Shown: positions 44,128 through 52,918 of the stretch, one piece after another | Numbering within the stretch: position 1 is the stretch's first letter | Layout: the number at the start of each line of letters is the position of its first letter | NCBI GenBank assembly: GCA_964580435.1 | Contig: CAZOKP010000002.1 | Location: forward strand, 1-64,000 | Direction: 5' to 3' | Origin: CAZKEW01 sp964580435 | GTDB lineage: Bacteria; Acidobacteriota; Aminicenantia; Aminicenantales; UBA8522 | DNA: 64,000 nt | Notes under the pieces: model-generated | The model's database searches: none | What the model saw: the letters and a program-made list of their open reading frames with translations, nothing else | Told to the model about the DNA's origin: nothing | Translations under genes and position numbers: made by a program

Positions 44128-44352
44128 CTTGGAAAAGGGCTTTGCTCTCCGCTCCGATCGGCGGCCTGAGAGAACCGTCTTTCTCGGCTCCTCCGGCCCA
44201 AGGCTCCAGGCTTGATCATTCTTATTTTGGGGACAAAAAAACTCGTCCCCAAAATCATTTATGTTACCCATCCTCGGAGGCCTGCGGCTGCCCTCGAAAG
44301 ACAGGCTCTCAGGCTGATCTCCGCGTGATGGTCGTGGCAGCCCTTTTCCAAG
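44128..44352. repeat. nested long palindrome between nusA and hppA
   Basis: Three pairs of inverted arms share one centre near 44240. The outer pair CTTGGAAAAGGGCT (44128-44141) and AGCCCTTTTCCAAG (44339-44352) is perfect. The middle pair GCCTGAGAG..GTCTTTC (44164-44183) and GAAAGAC..CTCTCAGGC (44296-44314) differs only at the spacer. The inner 11-bp stem ATTTTGGGGAC / GTCCCCAAAAT (44224-44255) has a ten-base loop. Stretches between the arms do not pair. It could be a decayed MITE or a structured RNA. It fills most of the 407-base gene-free interval 44006-44412, which otherwise holds only the nusA promoter. Confidence 0.7.
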
Positions 44353-44412
44353 CCCTTCTTACTACAGAATTAGAATTGCCTCCGGGATTCTATTTTGACG
44401 CGTCCCTGTCTT

Positions 44413-46701
44413 TTATTCTTTGGGGCCGGGAGCGATTGCCTCCTCAACCTGATGGAACTCTTTCTCGCCTGAGCGCTTGGAATACCAAATAGCGATGATG
44501 GAAACAATGAGGGCTGCCGCAACGAATATCGCCACTCCCCAGCTCAATTTGCGGTACTGGATGATGATGGGCGCGGCAAGCACGGAGACGAGGTTGATGA
44601 CCTTGATCATAGGATTGAGGGCCGGGCCGGACGTGTCTTTGAGCGGGTCGCCCACGGTGTCTCCCACAACGGCCGCTTTATGGCTGTCAGAGCCTTTTCC
44701 CCCATAGAGCCCGTCTTCGATAGTTTTTTTGGCGTTGTCCCAGGCGCCTCCCGAGTTGGCCATGAAGACGGCCAGAAGCTGGCCGCTGAGGATGACGCCG
44801 GCCAGGAACCCGCCCAGCGCTTCCACCTGAAGTGTCAGGCCGACGATGAGGGGCGTGAGCACGGCCAGGAGGGCCAGGCCCACCAGTTCTTTTTGAGCCG
44901 CAACCGTGCAGATGCTGACCGCTTTCTTGTAGTCAGGCTTGACTTTCCCTTCCATGAGTCCCGGGATCTTAAACTGACGGCGGACCTCCATGACGATGAG
45001 AGAAGCGGCGCGCGAGACGGCGTTGATGGTGAGGGAGGAGAAAAGCCAGGGAATAGCTCCGCCGATGAGCATCCCGATGAGGACCATAGGCATCGAGACG
45101 CGGATTCCGGTGTTGAGGAGTTGCATGGCCTCAGGAATGTTGAGTTGCGCTTGGACTTTAGTGACATCAGTCATAAAGGAGCCGAAGAGCGAAACCGCGG
45201 CGATGACGGCCGACCCGATCGCCACGCCCTTGGTGATCGCCTTCGTCGTGTTGCCAACAGCATCCAGGTCGGCCATGATCTGGCGGGCGTTTTTATCCAA
45301 ACCGGCCATCTCCCCGATGCCGTTGGCATTGTCCGAGATCGGGCCGAAGGAATCCATGGCCACGTTATTGCCTGTCAGCGTCAGCATTCCGATTCCCGTC
45401 ATGGCAACGCCGTAGAGGACGTAGGCAACGGGCTGACCCCAATAGATGAGAACGGCAGAAAGGATAGTGGCCGCAATAGTCAGGATGGCCCAGACTGTCG
45501 ATTCCATCCCAACCGATAGGCCTGTTAGGATTACCGTGGCAGGGCCGGTGCGGGAGGACCTGGCGATTTCTTTGACCGGCGCGTGATGCGTGTCTGTGAA
45601 ATGCTTGGTCAGCTCATCGATGGCGATGGCCAAGATGATCCCCGCGCCGACGGAAAGAAAGGCCCGCCATTCGTTCATATAAAAATGGGCTAAAAAGGCG
45701 AAGGCGATGAAACAGAGGGCTGCCGAAGTGTAGAAACCTCTGTTGATGCCGGCCATGGCGTTGCCTCTTTTTTCGTCTTTCTTGCCTCGGACTTGATAGG
45801 TCCCGATGATCGAGGAAAAAACCCCGATTCCCCTGACGAGCAAGGGGAAAATAATCCACTTGATTTGGCCTGTAATCTGGACGAGCGCCAACCCCAGGAT
45901 CAATCCCGAAACGATGGTGACCTCATAGCTTTCGAAAATATCGGCGGCCATCCCCGCGCAGTCGCCGACATTGTCGCCGACGAGGTCAGCAATGACGGCC
46001 GCATTCCTCGGATCATCCTCTGGAATGCCAGCTTCCACCTTACCGACGAGGTCGGCTCCTACATCGGCCGCTTTTGTATAGATGCCTCCGCCAACACGCA
46101 TGAACAAGGCGAGCAGAGTGCCTCCAAACCCAAACCCGAGGAGGGCATCGGGCGCAGCCTTCTGGAAGAGCATAAAAATAGCCGTGCCTCCGAGGAGGCC
46201 GAGGCCGTCTGTCAGCATTCCGGTGATCGTGCCGGCTCTGTAAGCGATCTTGAGGGCTTTGTCAAAGCTTGTCCGGGCTGCCGCCGCTACCCTGACATTC
46301 CCTTGGATGGCCATGCGCATCCCGAACTGGCCGACCATCAAGGAAAAGAGGGCTCCCAGGACGAACGCGGCGGCCCTTCCAAAGCCGATGACCAGTTTAA
46401 CCTGGTTGGAACCTAGTTTGGAAAAACGTTCGAGCGCCTCGGCGGAGGGCGGGACGATATATACGCTAAAGAATAGCGCAGCAGTCAGCAGGATGATCAA
46501 CGGCAAAATGGTTCTGAGCTGCCTGGTGAGGTAGGCCTCGGCTCCCTGTTTAATTGCTTCCCAGACTTCGATCATTTTCTGGTTCCCCTTGTCTTCGGAC
46601 ATGATCTGATGTCTGAGGAACAGGGCGTAAGCCAATCCCAGAAGCGCAATTCCTAAGACGGCCCATAGGGCAATGATCTCAAAAGAAGTAGCTCCTAACA
46701 T
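44413..46701 (-). CDS. hppA: K+-independent proton-translocating membrane pyrophosphatase
   Basis: A 762-residue, about 16-helix pump that uses pyrophosphate hydrolysis to move protons. The pyrophosphate-binding stretch DVGADLVGKVEAGIPEDDPR (213-232) is intact, and the later acidic cluster VGDNVGDCAG follows. The potassium-dependence determinant reads GNTTKAITKG with Lys487 and Thr490, the K+-independent pattern (K+-dependent enzymes have Ala at the first position). It is single-gene, with its leader on the minus strand beyond 46701. It would recover energy from biosynthetic pyrophosphate. Confidence 0.95.
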   Translation of the reverse strand: MLGATSFEIIALWAVLGIALLGLAYALFLRHQIMSEDKGNQKMIEVWEAIKQGAEAYLTRQLRTILPLIILLTAALFFSVYIVPPSAEALERFSKLGSNQVKLVIGFGRAAAFVLGALFSLMVGQFGMRMAIQGNVRVAAAARTSFDKALKIAYRAGTITGMLTDGLGLLGGTAIFMLFQKAAPDALLGFGFGGTLLALFMRVGGGIYTKAADVGADLVGKVEAGIPEDDPRNAAVIADLVGDNVGDCAGMAADIFESYEVTIVSGLILGLALVQITGQIKWIIFPLLVRGIGVFSSIIGTYQVRGKKDEKRGNAMAGINRGFYTSAALCFIAFAFLAHFYMNEWRAFLSVGAGIILAIAIDELTKHFTDTHHAPVKEIARSSRTGPATVILTGLSVGMESTVWAILTIAATILSAVLIYWGQPVAYVLYGVAMTGIGMLTLTGNNVAMDSFGPISDNANGIGEMAGLDKNARQIMADLDAVGNTTKAITKGVAIGSAVIAAVSLFGSFMTDVTKVQAQLNIPEAMQLLNTGIRVSMPMVLIGMLIGGAIPWLFSSLTINAVSRAASLIVMEVRRQFKIPGLMEGKVKPDYKKAVSICTVAAQKELVGLALLAVLTPLIVGLTLQVEALGGFLAGVILSGQLLAVFMANSGGAWDNAKKTIEDGLYGGKGSDSHKAAVVGDTVGDPLKDTSGPALNPMIKVINLVSVLAAPIIIQYRKLSWGVAIFVAAALIVSIIAIWYSKRSGEKEFHQVEEAIAPGPKE

Positions 46702-46945
46702 CTACCAACTCCTTATGTCGTACGTATTACTATAAGCCTTTCGGCCAAGCGCGATAGAGTGTAAAGGTTTTTCCCTTTTCCGGGAAATTTTGAACAGCTT
46801 GTATACCATAAAACGGGCCAAATTGCAAAGGCTCTGAGCCAGGATGTCCTCAGAGATGCGGTCCTTGAAATCCTGAGGGGAGGCGCAGAGGTGAGAAAAT
46901 AGGGCGGCCTGAAGCGTTGAAACTAAAGAAGGTCAATCAAAGGCC

Positions 46946-47323
46946 ATGAGAACGATTCGCCCAGGAAGGCCTGAGGGGCTGAGCTCAGAGCAAGCTCTCT
47001 TCCTCGCTTTGGAAGACCCCCAGACAGCCCATTTCTTGAGGACGGCGTTTGGGATCCCCGAGCAGAGGCCTGAAATTGTGACGAAGCGGAGGTTGACCAA
47101 AGCCAGGCCCTGCTCTTCCTGGCACGTGGCCATCATTGAGAAACCGCGGCCTTCGCTCAGAGCATGCCCGCCGCTCCTCAATATCGCCCATATCATGGTG
47201 GATGCCCTTGATGGTCAGATCCTGCAAAGATGGTTTCTGAAAAGCGTATTCTATGAGGAATACAGAGCCTTCATGAGACAGGTATTCTCTCTCCGTGAAG
47301 GCTGTAAGCACCAAAGCCGGTGA
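46946..47323 (+). CDS. hypothetical protein
   Basis: A possible 125-residue protein I do not recognise. Codon use has a high G/C third position throughout, like the real genes nearby. Reading is helped by a plausible amphipathic C-terminal half ending near EEYRAFMRQVFSL. Against it: the ribosome-binding site is weak (AAAGG two bases upstream), no promoter is clear, and its last 53 bases overlap the 3' end of convergent miaB. It has no signal peptide or membrane helix. Confidence 0.38.
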   Translation: MRTIRPGRPEGLSSEQALFLALEDPQTAHFLRTAFGIPEQRPEIVTKRRLTKARPCSSWHVAIIEKPRPSLRACPPLLNIAHIMVDALDGQILQRWFLKSVFYEEYRAFMRQVFSLREGCKHQSR

Positions 47324-48599
47324 TCCGGACATCGACGAATGTTCCCACGCGGTCGTCCGGAGATGAGAAATTAACCACTTCATATCCTTCGTTCCGGCCG
47401 GAATACAGATGGGGCGTCCTCTTGGCCAAGCCCAAACATAGGACTTTTATAACGCTGCCCACTCGGCGGCCGTGATCTTCGAGTTGAATTTGTTTTTGGA
47501 GCGCCTGGACCTCAGCGAGCCTTTTTCTTTTTTCTTCAGGGGGAATATCGTCTTTAAGCTCTGACGCCCGGGTCAGAGGCCGGGGAGAGTAGCGGAAGGA
47601 AAAAATATTGGCAAAGCGGACCTGACGCAGGACGGCGAGACTCTCCTCGAAGTCCTTTTCTGACTCACCGGGGAATCCGACGATAATGTCCGTGCTTAAG
47701 CTGATCTCCGGAATGAGTCGGCGGAGAAAGGCGATTTTTCCCAGGTATTCTTCCTGGGTATAATCTCTTTTCATTCTCTTCAAAACAGATGTCGCCCCGG
47801 ACTGAAGCGGAAGATGCAGCTGGCGGCAGATTTTTTTTGCTGCCTGCATCGTCTCGGCGATCTCAAGAGTGAAATTTTTCGGATGAGATGTCAGAAAACG
47901 GATCCACTCGATCCCCTCCACACGGCTCGTCTCCCGGAGCAGCTCAGGAAAGCTCCTGCCGGATTGCGGGTCCCTGTAGGAGTTGACGTTCTGGCCCAGG
48001 AGCTGAATCTCCTTGAACCCTTTTCTGCAGAGATCTGCGATCTCCTCAATAATCGAGGGAAGCGGGCGGTATTTTTCACGTCCCCGAGTAAAGGGGACGA
48101 TACAGTAAGCGCAGAAGTTATCACAGCCTTCCATGACAGGGACAAAAGCGCTGAGGTTGCTTTCGCGGAGGACGAGGTCCGACGGCGTTTCATGCCACCC
48201 CGCTGACCAGGTGGTCGAGATGTGCTTCTCGGCCGGGCTTTTCCGGAGAATGTCGGGAAGCTCTCCGTAGTTGTCCGGACCGAGGACAAAATCTACGCTA
48301 TACTTTTTTTCCAGGAGCTCAAGTCCTCGAAGTTGAGCCACGCAGCCCACGACCCCCACCTGAACGGGCTTCTTTTTTTTGATCTGGGTCAGCCTTCCGA
48401 TATAGGAAAAGAGCTTTTCTTCGGCTTTTTTCCGGACGGCGCAGGTGTTGACGATGATGAGGTCGCTGTCTTCAGGCCGGGCGGCTTTTGTCGCCCCGGC
48501 CCGACAGAGGATACCGGCGATGCGTTCGGAGTCGCTCTCGTTCATCTGGCAGCCGAATGTCTGAACGAAAAAAGTTAGGTTCTTAAGCTCGCCGGACAT
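47271..48599 (-). CDS. miaB: tRNA-2-methylthio-N6-isopentenyladenosine synthase
   Basis: A 442-residue radical SAM methylthiotransferase acting on A37 of tRNAs. The N-terminal UPF0004 domain has three cluster cysteines (17, 53 and 86), the radical SAM domain has Cys159, Cys163 and Cys166 (CDNFCAYC), and a C-terminal TRAM domain follows. Sequence and length fit MiaB more than the MtaB or RimO branches. Its start directly follows the stop of the C_GCAxxG gene. Confidence 0.94.
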   Translation of the reverse strand: MSGELKNLTFFVQTFGCQMNESDSERIAGILCRAGATKAARPEDSDLIIVNTCAVRKKAEEKLFSYIGRLTQIKKKKPVQVGVVGCVAQLRGLELLEKKYSVDFVLGPDNYGELPDILRKSPAEKHISTTWSAGWHETPSDLVLRESNLSAFVPVMEGCDNFCAYCIVPFTRGREKYRPLPSIIEEIADLCRKGFKEIQLLGQNVNSYRDPQSGRSFPELLRETSRVEGIEWIRFLTSHPKNFTLEIAETMQAAKKICRQLHLPLQSGATSVLKRMKRDYTQEEYLGKIAFLRRLIPEISLSTDIIVGFPGESEKDFEESLAVLRQVRFANIFSFRYSPRPLTRASELKDDIPPEEKRKRLAEVQALQKQIQLEDHGRRVGSVIKVLCLGLAKRTPHLYSGRNEGYEVVNFSSPDDRVGTFVDVRITGFGAYSLHGERIPVS

Positions 48600-49034
48600 T
48601 TATAGAATTTGCTCCAATATTTCGACGGCATCCTGGACATACTTGGAGCAGAGGTTCTCAAAGACGCCGCGCTCGACAGCTTGTTTGTGCCCCTCGGCCG
48701 TGCCGAGGTCGACGCCGATGAGCTCGCGGCAGACGATGGACCCGTAGCGGGCTTTGAACTCACGGATAAAATCGTGGACGAGGGCGTATGTTTTCTCTCT
48801 GGCCTCTTCGTCTTCGGGCCGTGTCCTTCCATACTTGAGTCCGATCGCTAGGAAGGCGCCCGTGACGGCTCCGCAAGTCAATCCCATCCGGGCGATTCCC
48901 CCTCCGAAGGGCTGGGCGATCTTGAGAGCTTTTTGCGGGTCGAGCTCAAGAACTTCGCTGAAGGCGGAAAAAACAGCCTGGGAACAGCTGAATCCTTGTT
49001 TAAACCTTGCTGCGGCGAGCTGAGCTCGGCTCAT
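48600..49034 (-). CDS. C_GCAxxG_C_C family redox-active protein
   Basis: A 144-residue protein of the C_GCAxxG_C_C family, found mostly in anaerobes. Cysteines appear in GFSCSQAVF, GLTCGAVTGAF, IVCREL and NLCSKYV, matching the family spacing; they probably bind a metal or cofactor. The function is unknown. The start lies inside the 3' end of recN, a 35-base overlap, and the gene abuts miaB with no gap, so translation is likely coupled to both. Confidence 0.88.
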   Translation of the reverse strand: MSRAQLAAARFKQGFSCSQAVFSAFSEVLELDPQKALKIAQPFGGGIARMGLTCGAVTGAFLAIGLKYGRTRPEDEEAREKTYALVHDFIREFKARYGSIVCRELIGVDLGTAEGHKQAVERGVFENLCSKYVQDAVEILEQIL

Positions 49035-50730
49035 TTGACGTCTTTCCTTTCTCCCCTTTTAAATTATGGAGAAGCATCTCCCTGGCATTCTGGAGCGACG
49101 TGGGGGTGATGCGGCTTCCCGAGAGGAGACGGGAGATCTCTTGGACTCTCTCCTCGAACTCCAGCTCCTTGACCGTTGTGTACGTTCTCCCTTTGCCCAT
49201 CATCTTATCGATCCTGTATTGATGCGGGGCGAAAGAGGCGATCTGGGGCAAATGCGTGATGCAGATGACCTGATGCCGCTTGGAGAGTCCACGGAGTTTT
49301 TCGGCGATGCACTCCGCCGTCTTCCCCCCGATACCGGAATCGATCTCATCGAAGATGAGGGTTCTCGATCCGCCCTTTTCCTTGTCGATGGTTTTCAGGG
49401 CAAGCATGATCCTGGAGAGCTCACCTCCGGAAGCGATTTTTCGCAAAGGCCTGAGTTCCTCACCCGGGTTGGGGCTGATCAGAAACTCGACATCATCCAA
49501 CCCGGAATCCCGGGCCTTTTCTATTTCGAGCAGCGCCGGCGACTCGGTCTCAATCTTGACGCGAAACCGCGCTTTTTTCATTCCAAGGAGCGCGATCTCC
49601 TTTTCCAGCTGCGTCTCCAAATGTCTTGCGCCTTCCGTGCGCAACCGGCTGAGCGTCTCCGCTTTTGTCCGGTACTCGGAAAAGGTTTGACTTATCTCTT
49701 TGGCAAGGTCAGCCAGTTTCTCCTCGCTTTGGAGAAGGTCGGCGTGCTCATTTTTGATTTTGGCCAGGTAAAGGAGAACGTCCTCGACGCTTTGGCCGTA
49801 TTTTCTTCTCAGCTTTTCGATCAGGCTAAGCCTTCCCTCGAGCTCCTCCAGCCTTTCCGGTCCAAGATTCTGTTTTTCCTTGAACTTGATCAGGGAATCA
49901 GAGAGCTCCCGGACGGCAATGGCAGATTGATTTATCGACTCATCAAAAGCCTGAAATCCGGGGTCAAAGCGGCTGAGCTCGCGGACGGCTTCTCCGAGTT
50001 TCAGGAGAAGGGCCGAGATGGAATATTCCTGAATGTAGGATAAATCCAGGGCTTTTTCGACGAGACCCGCGATCTTCTCGGCGTTTCTGAGCATGTTCCT
50101 CTCGGCCAGGAGTTCCTCCCATTCTCCTGGCCTGAGGTTGCTGTTTTGGATCTCCTTGATCTGGAAGCTCAGGAAATCGAGGCGCTGCTCTCTTTCCCTT
50201 TTTCTCGTCTCCAGCTCGTTTTTTTGCCGGAGGAGATAGCGGAGTTTTTGAGCCAGGCCGGCTGTTTCCTCTCTCGTCTCGACCAGGCCGAGATACTGGT
50301 CGAGATATTGGAGATGAGTTTCGAGCTGCAGAAGAAAGACATGGTCGTTCTGACCGTAGATATCGATAAGGGACGGGCTGATCTCTTTCAATCGCTTTAT
50401 AGGGACGAGCACGCCGTTAATATAAGCCTTCCCGGAGCCTTCCTGAGAGACCTGCCTCTGGAGGAGGATTTCGCCTTCATCAAGGAAGGCGGATTCTCCT
50501 GATGTCCGCTTTTCCTGGGGGACGCGGAAGATAGCTTCGATGACGGCCTCCCGCATTCCCGTTCGGATCATCTCCGGCGATGCTTTTTCCCCGAGGACAA
50601 GCTTGATCCCGTCGATGATGACCGATTTTCCCGCTCCAGTCTCCCCGGTGAGGATAGAAAACCCTTCTTTAAAGTCCAACTCCATGTTTTCTATAGTGGC
50701 CAGGTTTTTGATGCGGAGAGAATGGATCAT
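49000..50730 (-). CDS. recN: DNA repair protein RecN
   Basis: A 576-residue SMC-like ATPase for double-strand-break repair. It has the Walker A GETGAGKS (29-36), a central coiled coil and a C-terminal head with SGGELSRIM and the Walker B FDEIDSGIGG. The ATG at 50730 is eight bases after the S8 protease stop; a TTG further upstream would overlap that gene. Its 3' end overlaps the next gene by 35 bases. Confidence 0.95.
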   Translation of the reverse strand: MIHSLRIKNLATIENMELDFKEGFSILTGETGAGKSVIIDGIKLVLGEKASPEMIRTGMREAVIEAIFRVPQEKRTSGESAFLDEGEILLQRQVSQEGSGKAYINGVLVPIKRLKEISPSLIDIYGQNDHVFLLQLETHLQYLDQYLGLVETREETAGLAQKLRYLLRQKNELETRKREREQRLDFLSFQIKEIQNSNLRPGEWEELLAERNMLRNAEKIAGLVEKALDLSYIQEYSISALLLKLGEAVRELSRFDPGFQAFDESINQSAIAVRELSDSLIKFKEKQNLGPERLEELEGRLSLIEKLRRKYGQSVEDVLLYLAKIKNEHADLLQSEEKLADLAKEISQTFSEYRTKAETLSRLRTEGARHLETQLEKEIALLGMKKARFRVKIETESPALLEIEKARDSGLDDVEFLISPNPGEELRPLRKIASGGELSRIMLALKTIDKEKGGSRTLIFDEIDSGIGGKTAECIAEKLRGLSKRHQVICITHLPQIASFAPHQYRIDKMMGKGRTYTTVKELEFEERVQEISRLLSGSRITPTSLQNAREMLLHNLKGEKGKTSNEPSSARRSKV

Positions 50731-50737
50731 TCCCTTT

Positions 50738-52108
50738 TCATTTGGATATCTTGATCGGGACAAGAGCTTTTTCCATGTTGATCCGGCCGTACCCGATAAA
50801 ATCGTCTTTCCCTTTATTCTCGGCGGAGTTCACGTCATCCGCCGTATAGCGGATAATATCCATGACTTGGTCGGCCGTCAACCAAGGTTTGACACTCTTG
50901 AGCAATGCCGCCATCCCGGCGATATGAGGGGCGGAAGCGGATGTCCCCGAGCCCAAGGCATAAGGGATTTCTCCAGGGTACCCTTGGCTTGGCCAAAACC
51001 AGGTCGGCACAAGACCGATGACGTTCTCGCCCGGCGCAGCGACGTCCACCTCTGGACCGGAATTCGACCAGGACATCCGGACATCATTATAATCCGTTGC
51101 CGCCACAGCCAGGCAATACTCGTCATAGGCGGCGGGATAAAGAACGGAGTCCCCCTCATTTCCGGCAGAAGCGGCGATGACGATGCCTTTGTCATGGGCG
51201 TACTGCAGGGCATCCCGCAGGGAATCTGAGGAATCCTCACCTCCCAGGCTGATACTGATCACATCAGCGCCGTTGTCCGCCGCCCAGATGATGGCCTCGA
51301 CGAGCCAGCTGTAGTCGCCCTCGCCATTCTCGTCGATGACCTTAATTGGAAGGATCCTGCAATTCCAGGCCACTCCCGCCACTCCCTCGTTATTATCGGT
51401 GTCGGCTGCTGCGATCCCGGCCACGAATGTTCCATGGCCGACGTCATCTGTGGCATCAAAATCGTTGTTGACGAAATCGCGGCCACGGGAGACGACCTTG
51501 TTTCTCAAGTCAGGATGGGAGAAATCGACGCCCGAATCGATCGAGGCGATAATGTCATCGGCGCTTCCCTTGGTCTCCACCCAGGCGGTCGTGGCTTTGA
51601 TATCGGCGCCGGCCTTTCCCCCGGGTGCGCCCGGAATCCCGAGCTCCTGTCCGGTGTTCAGGAGGGCATACTGGACTCTGAAAAGCGGATCGTTGGGGGG
51701 TAGGGCGATACGGGCGATGAAATTGGGCTCAGCGTATTCGACGTCCGGATTTTGATTCAACGCATAGACCATCTCTTCCACCGTGATATTTTTGGGAATC
51801 CTGAGCTGATAGACCTCGAGCCGCGGTATTTTCTTGATCTTTTTCGAGGAATAGGCCGCTACGGCGGCATCAATGAGCTGGTTCTGAAGGGTTGGCTTGA
51901 ACTTGACCAGGACTTGCCCGGGAACGTAGCGGGGCCCTTGGATATGAAAAGGCCGGCCTCCGTTGAGACTCCGTATTTCCCGAGGCCGGAAGCGAGTCTC
52001 CCTTTGCCGACCTCTCTCCACCTTCTGTCTTTGGAAACTGAAGGCCGTAACAATCAGGCATAAGAGAAGCAGAAAAAAAGCTATTTTCTTTGTTGTTAAG
52101 ATTTTCAT
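50738..52108 (-). CDS. secreted S8 subtilisin-like protease
   Basis: A 456-residue exported protease. A signal peptide (1 to about 25) is followed by a fervidolysin/I9-type propeptide (about 60-135) and the S8 domain. Catalytic residues are Asp191 in IDSGVDFSHPD, His225 in GHGTFVAG and Ser390 in GTSASAPHIAGM. The ATG at 52108 has GGAGGATAGG upstream; the longer frame overlaps the OMP gene. It likely degrades extracellular or periplasmic protein and feeds peptide uptake. Confidence 0.92.
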   Translation of the reverse strand: MKILTTKKIAFFLLLLCLIVTAFSFQRQKVERGRQRETRFRPREIRSLNGGRPFHIQGPRYVPGQVLVKFKPTLQNQLIDAAVAAYSSKKIKKIPRLEVYQLRIPKNITVEEMVYALNQNPDVEYAEPNFIARIALPPNDPLFRVQYALLNTGQELGIPGAPGGKAGADIKATTAWVETKGSADDIIASIDSGVDFSHPDLRNKVVSRGRDFVNNDFDATDDVGHGTFVAGIAAADTDNNEGVAGVAWNCRILPIKVIDENGEGDYSWLVEAIIWAADNGADVISISLGGEDSSDSLRDALQYAHDKGIVIAASAGNEGDSVLYPAAYDEYCLAVAATDYNDVRMSWSNSGPEVDVAAPGENVIGLVPTWFWPSQGYPGEIPYALGSGTSASAPHIAGMAALLKSVKPWLTADQVMDIIRYTADDVNSAENKGKDDFIGYGRINMEKALVPIKISK

Positions 52109-52125
52109 CCTATCCTCCGCCGCCC

Positions 52126-52908
52126 TTAAAAAGAGATGAGCGCTTTGACCATGGCCGAATAATCGACACCGCCCTGGTAGGGATAAAAGCCTGCCTCGCC
52201 TTTGATTTGGAACTTGGCGGAGACGTCGATAATGGCTCCGAGAGCCATCCCGAAGAGGCTTTTTCCCCGGAGATCTTTTTTCTCTTCTCCGCTGAGAGTC
52301 TGGATCGTCTCTTTCATGGTAAACGTCCCCCAGAGATAATCCAAACTTGGATAAAGATAAGGGCTGAAACCCTTCCACCCTCTATAAATAAATTGCGGTC
52401 CTATGGAGGCGTGCATCCAAGTCGGTTTTCCTTCGACTGTGCCGGAAACGACCAGCCCGGGGACGTTCCATTTTTTATTGGCCCCCAGGCAAGCCAGAAA
52501 TTGACCAACGATATCGATGCCGAAATGCAGTCCGGAAAGGAGACGTCCGTTGAACTCGCCTCCCAAAACATAGCCGTTGATCCCTCCGCCTTCAAAGTCG
52601 ATAGAAATAGGGAGCTTGTTGAACGCCACGTTATCGAACGCCGAGGAGGAATAGCCGAGGATGGCGGCCAGGGAGAAGCCCGGCCGGAATTCGATTTCCA
52701 GGACGAGGCTGCCGGTAGAAGACGTGAGTTTGGAGGTCGTTTCGTCATTAGACCAGCTAACGGTCCGGGAAAAATAATCAAAACGCAGTCCCGGCTTGAA
52801 ATGGGCTGATGACGCGGTCTTGGGGCGAGTCTGAGCGATGGCTAGCGGGGCAGTGAATAGATAGAGGACGAGGAAAAAAACGGTCAGCCAGCGCGGACTT
52901 TTTTTCAT
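52126..52908 (-). CDS. predicted outer-membrane beta-barrel protein
   Basis: A 260-residue exported protein with a signal peptide (1 to about 25) and an alternating hydrophobic pattern that ends in Phe (KALISF), as in small barrels. No enzyme motif is seen. The ATG at 52908 follows GGAGG. It lies between bamD and the S8 protease (10 and 17 bases), so it may be a dedicated partner of one of them, or only co-transcribed. Confidence 0.65.
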   Translation of the reverse strand: MKKSPRWLTVFFLVLYLFTAPLAIAQTRPKTASSAHFKPGLRFDYFSRTVSWSNDETTSKLTSSTGSLVLEIEFRPGFSLAAILGYSSSAFDNVAFNKLPISIDFEGGGINGYVLGGEFNGRLLSGLHFGIDIVGQFLACLGANKKWNVPGLVVSGTVEGKPTWMHASIGPQFIYRGWKGFSPYLYPSLDYLWGTFTMKETIQTLSGEEKKDLRGKSLFGMALGAIIDVSAKFQIKGEAGFYPYQGGVDYSAMVKALISF

Positions 52909-52918
52909 GAAAACCTCC

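Noticed and set aside
46777..46787. TTTCC-G-GGAAA palindrome upstream of hppA
   Set aside because: Short and AT/GC-simple; position relative to a promoter is unclear.
46832..46855. Hairpin CTCTGAG / CTCAGAG with a ten-base loop upstream of the hypothetical gene
   Set aside because: Seven-bp stem with no T-run and no known motif; not enough to call a terminator or regulator.
46985..47383. Long minus-strand frames opposite the hypothetical gene at 46946
   Set aside because: They run through the miaB 3' end and lack a ribosome-binding site and good codon pattern.
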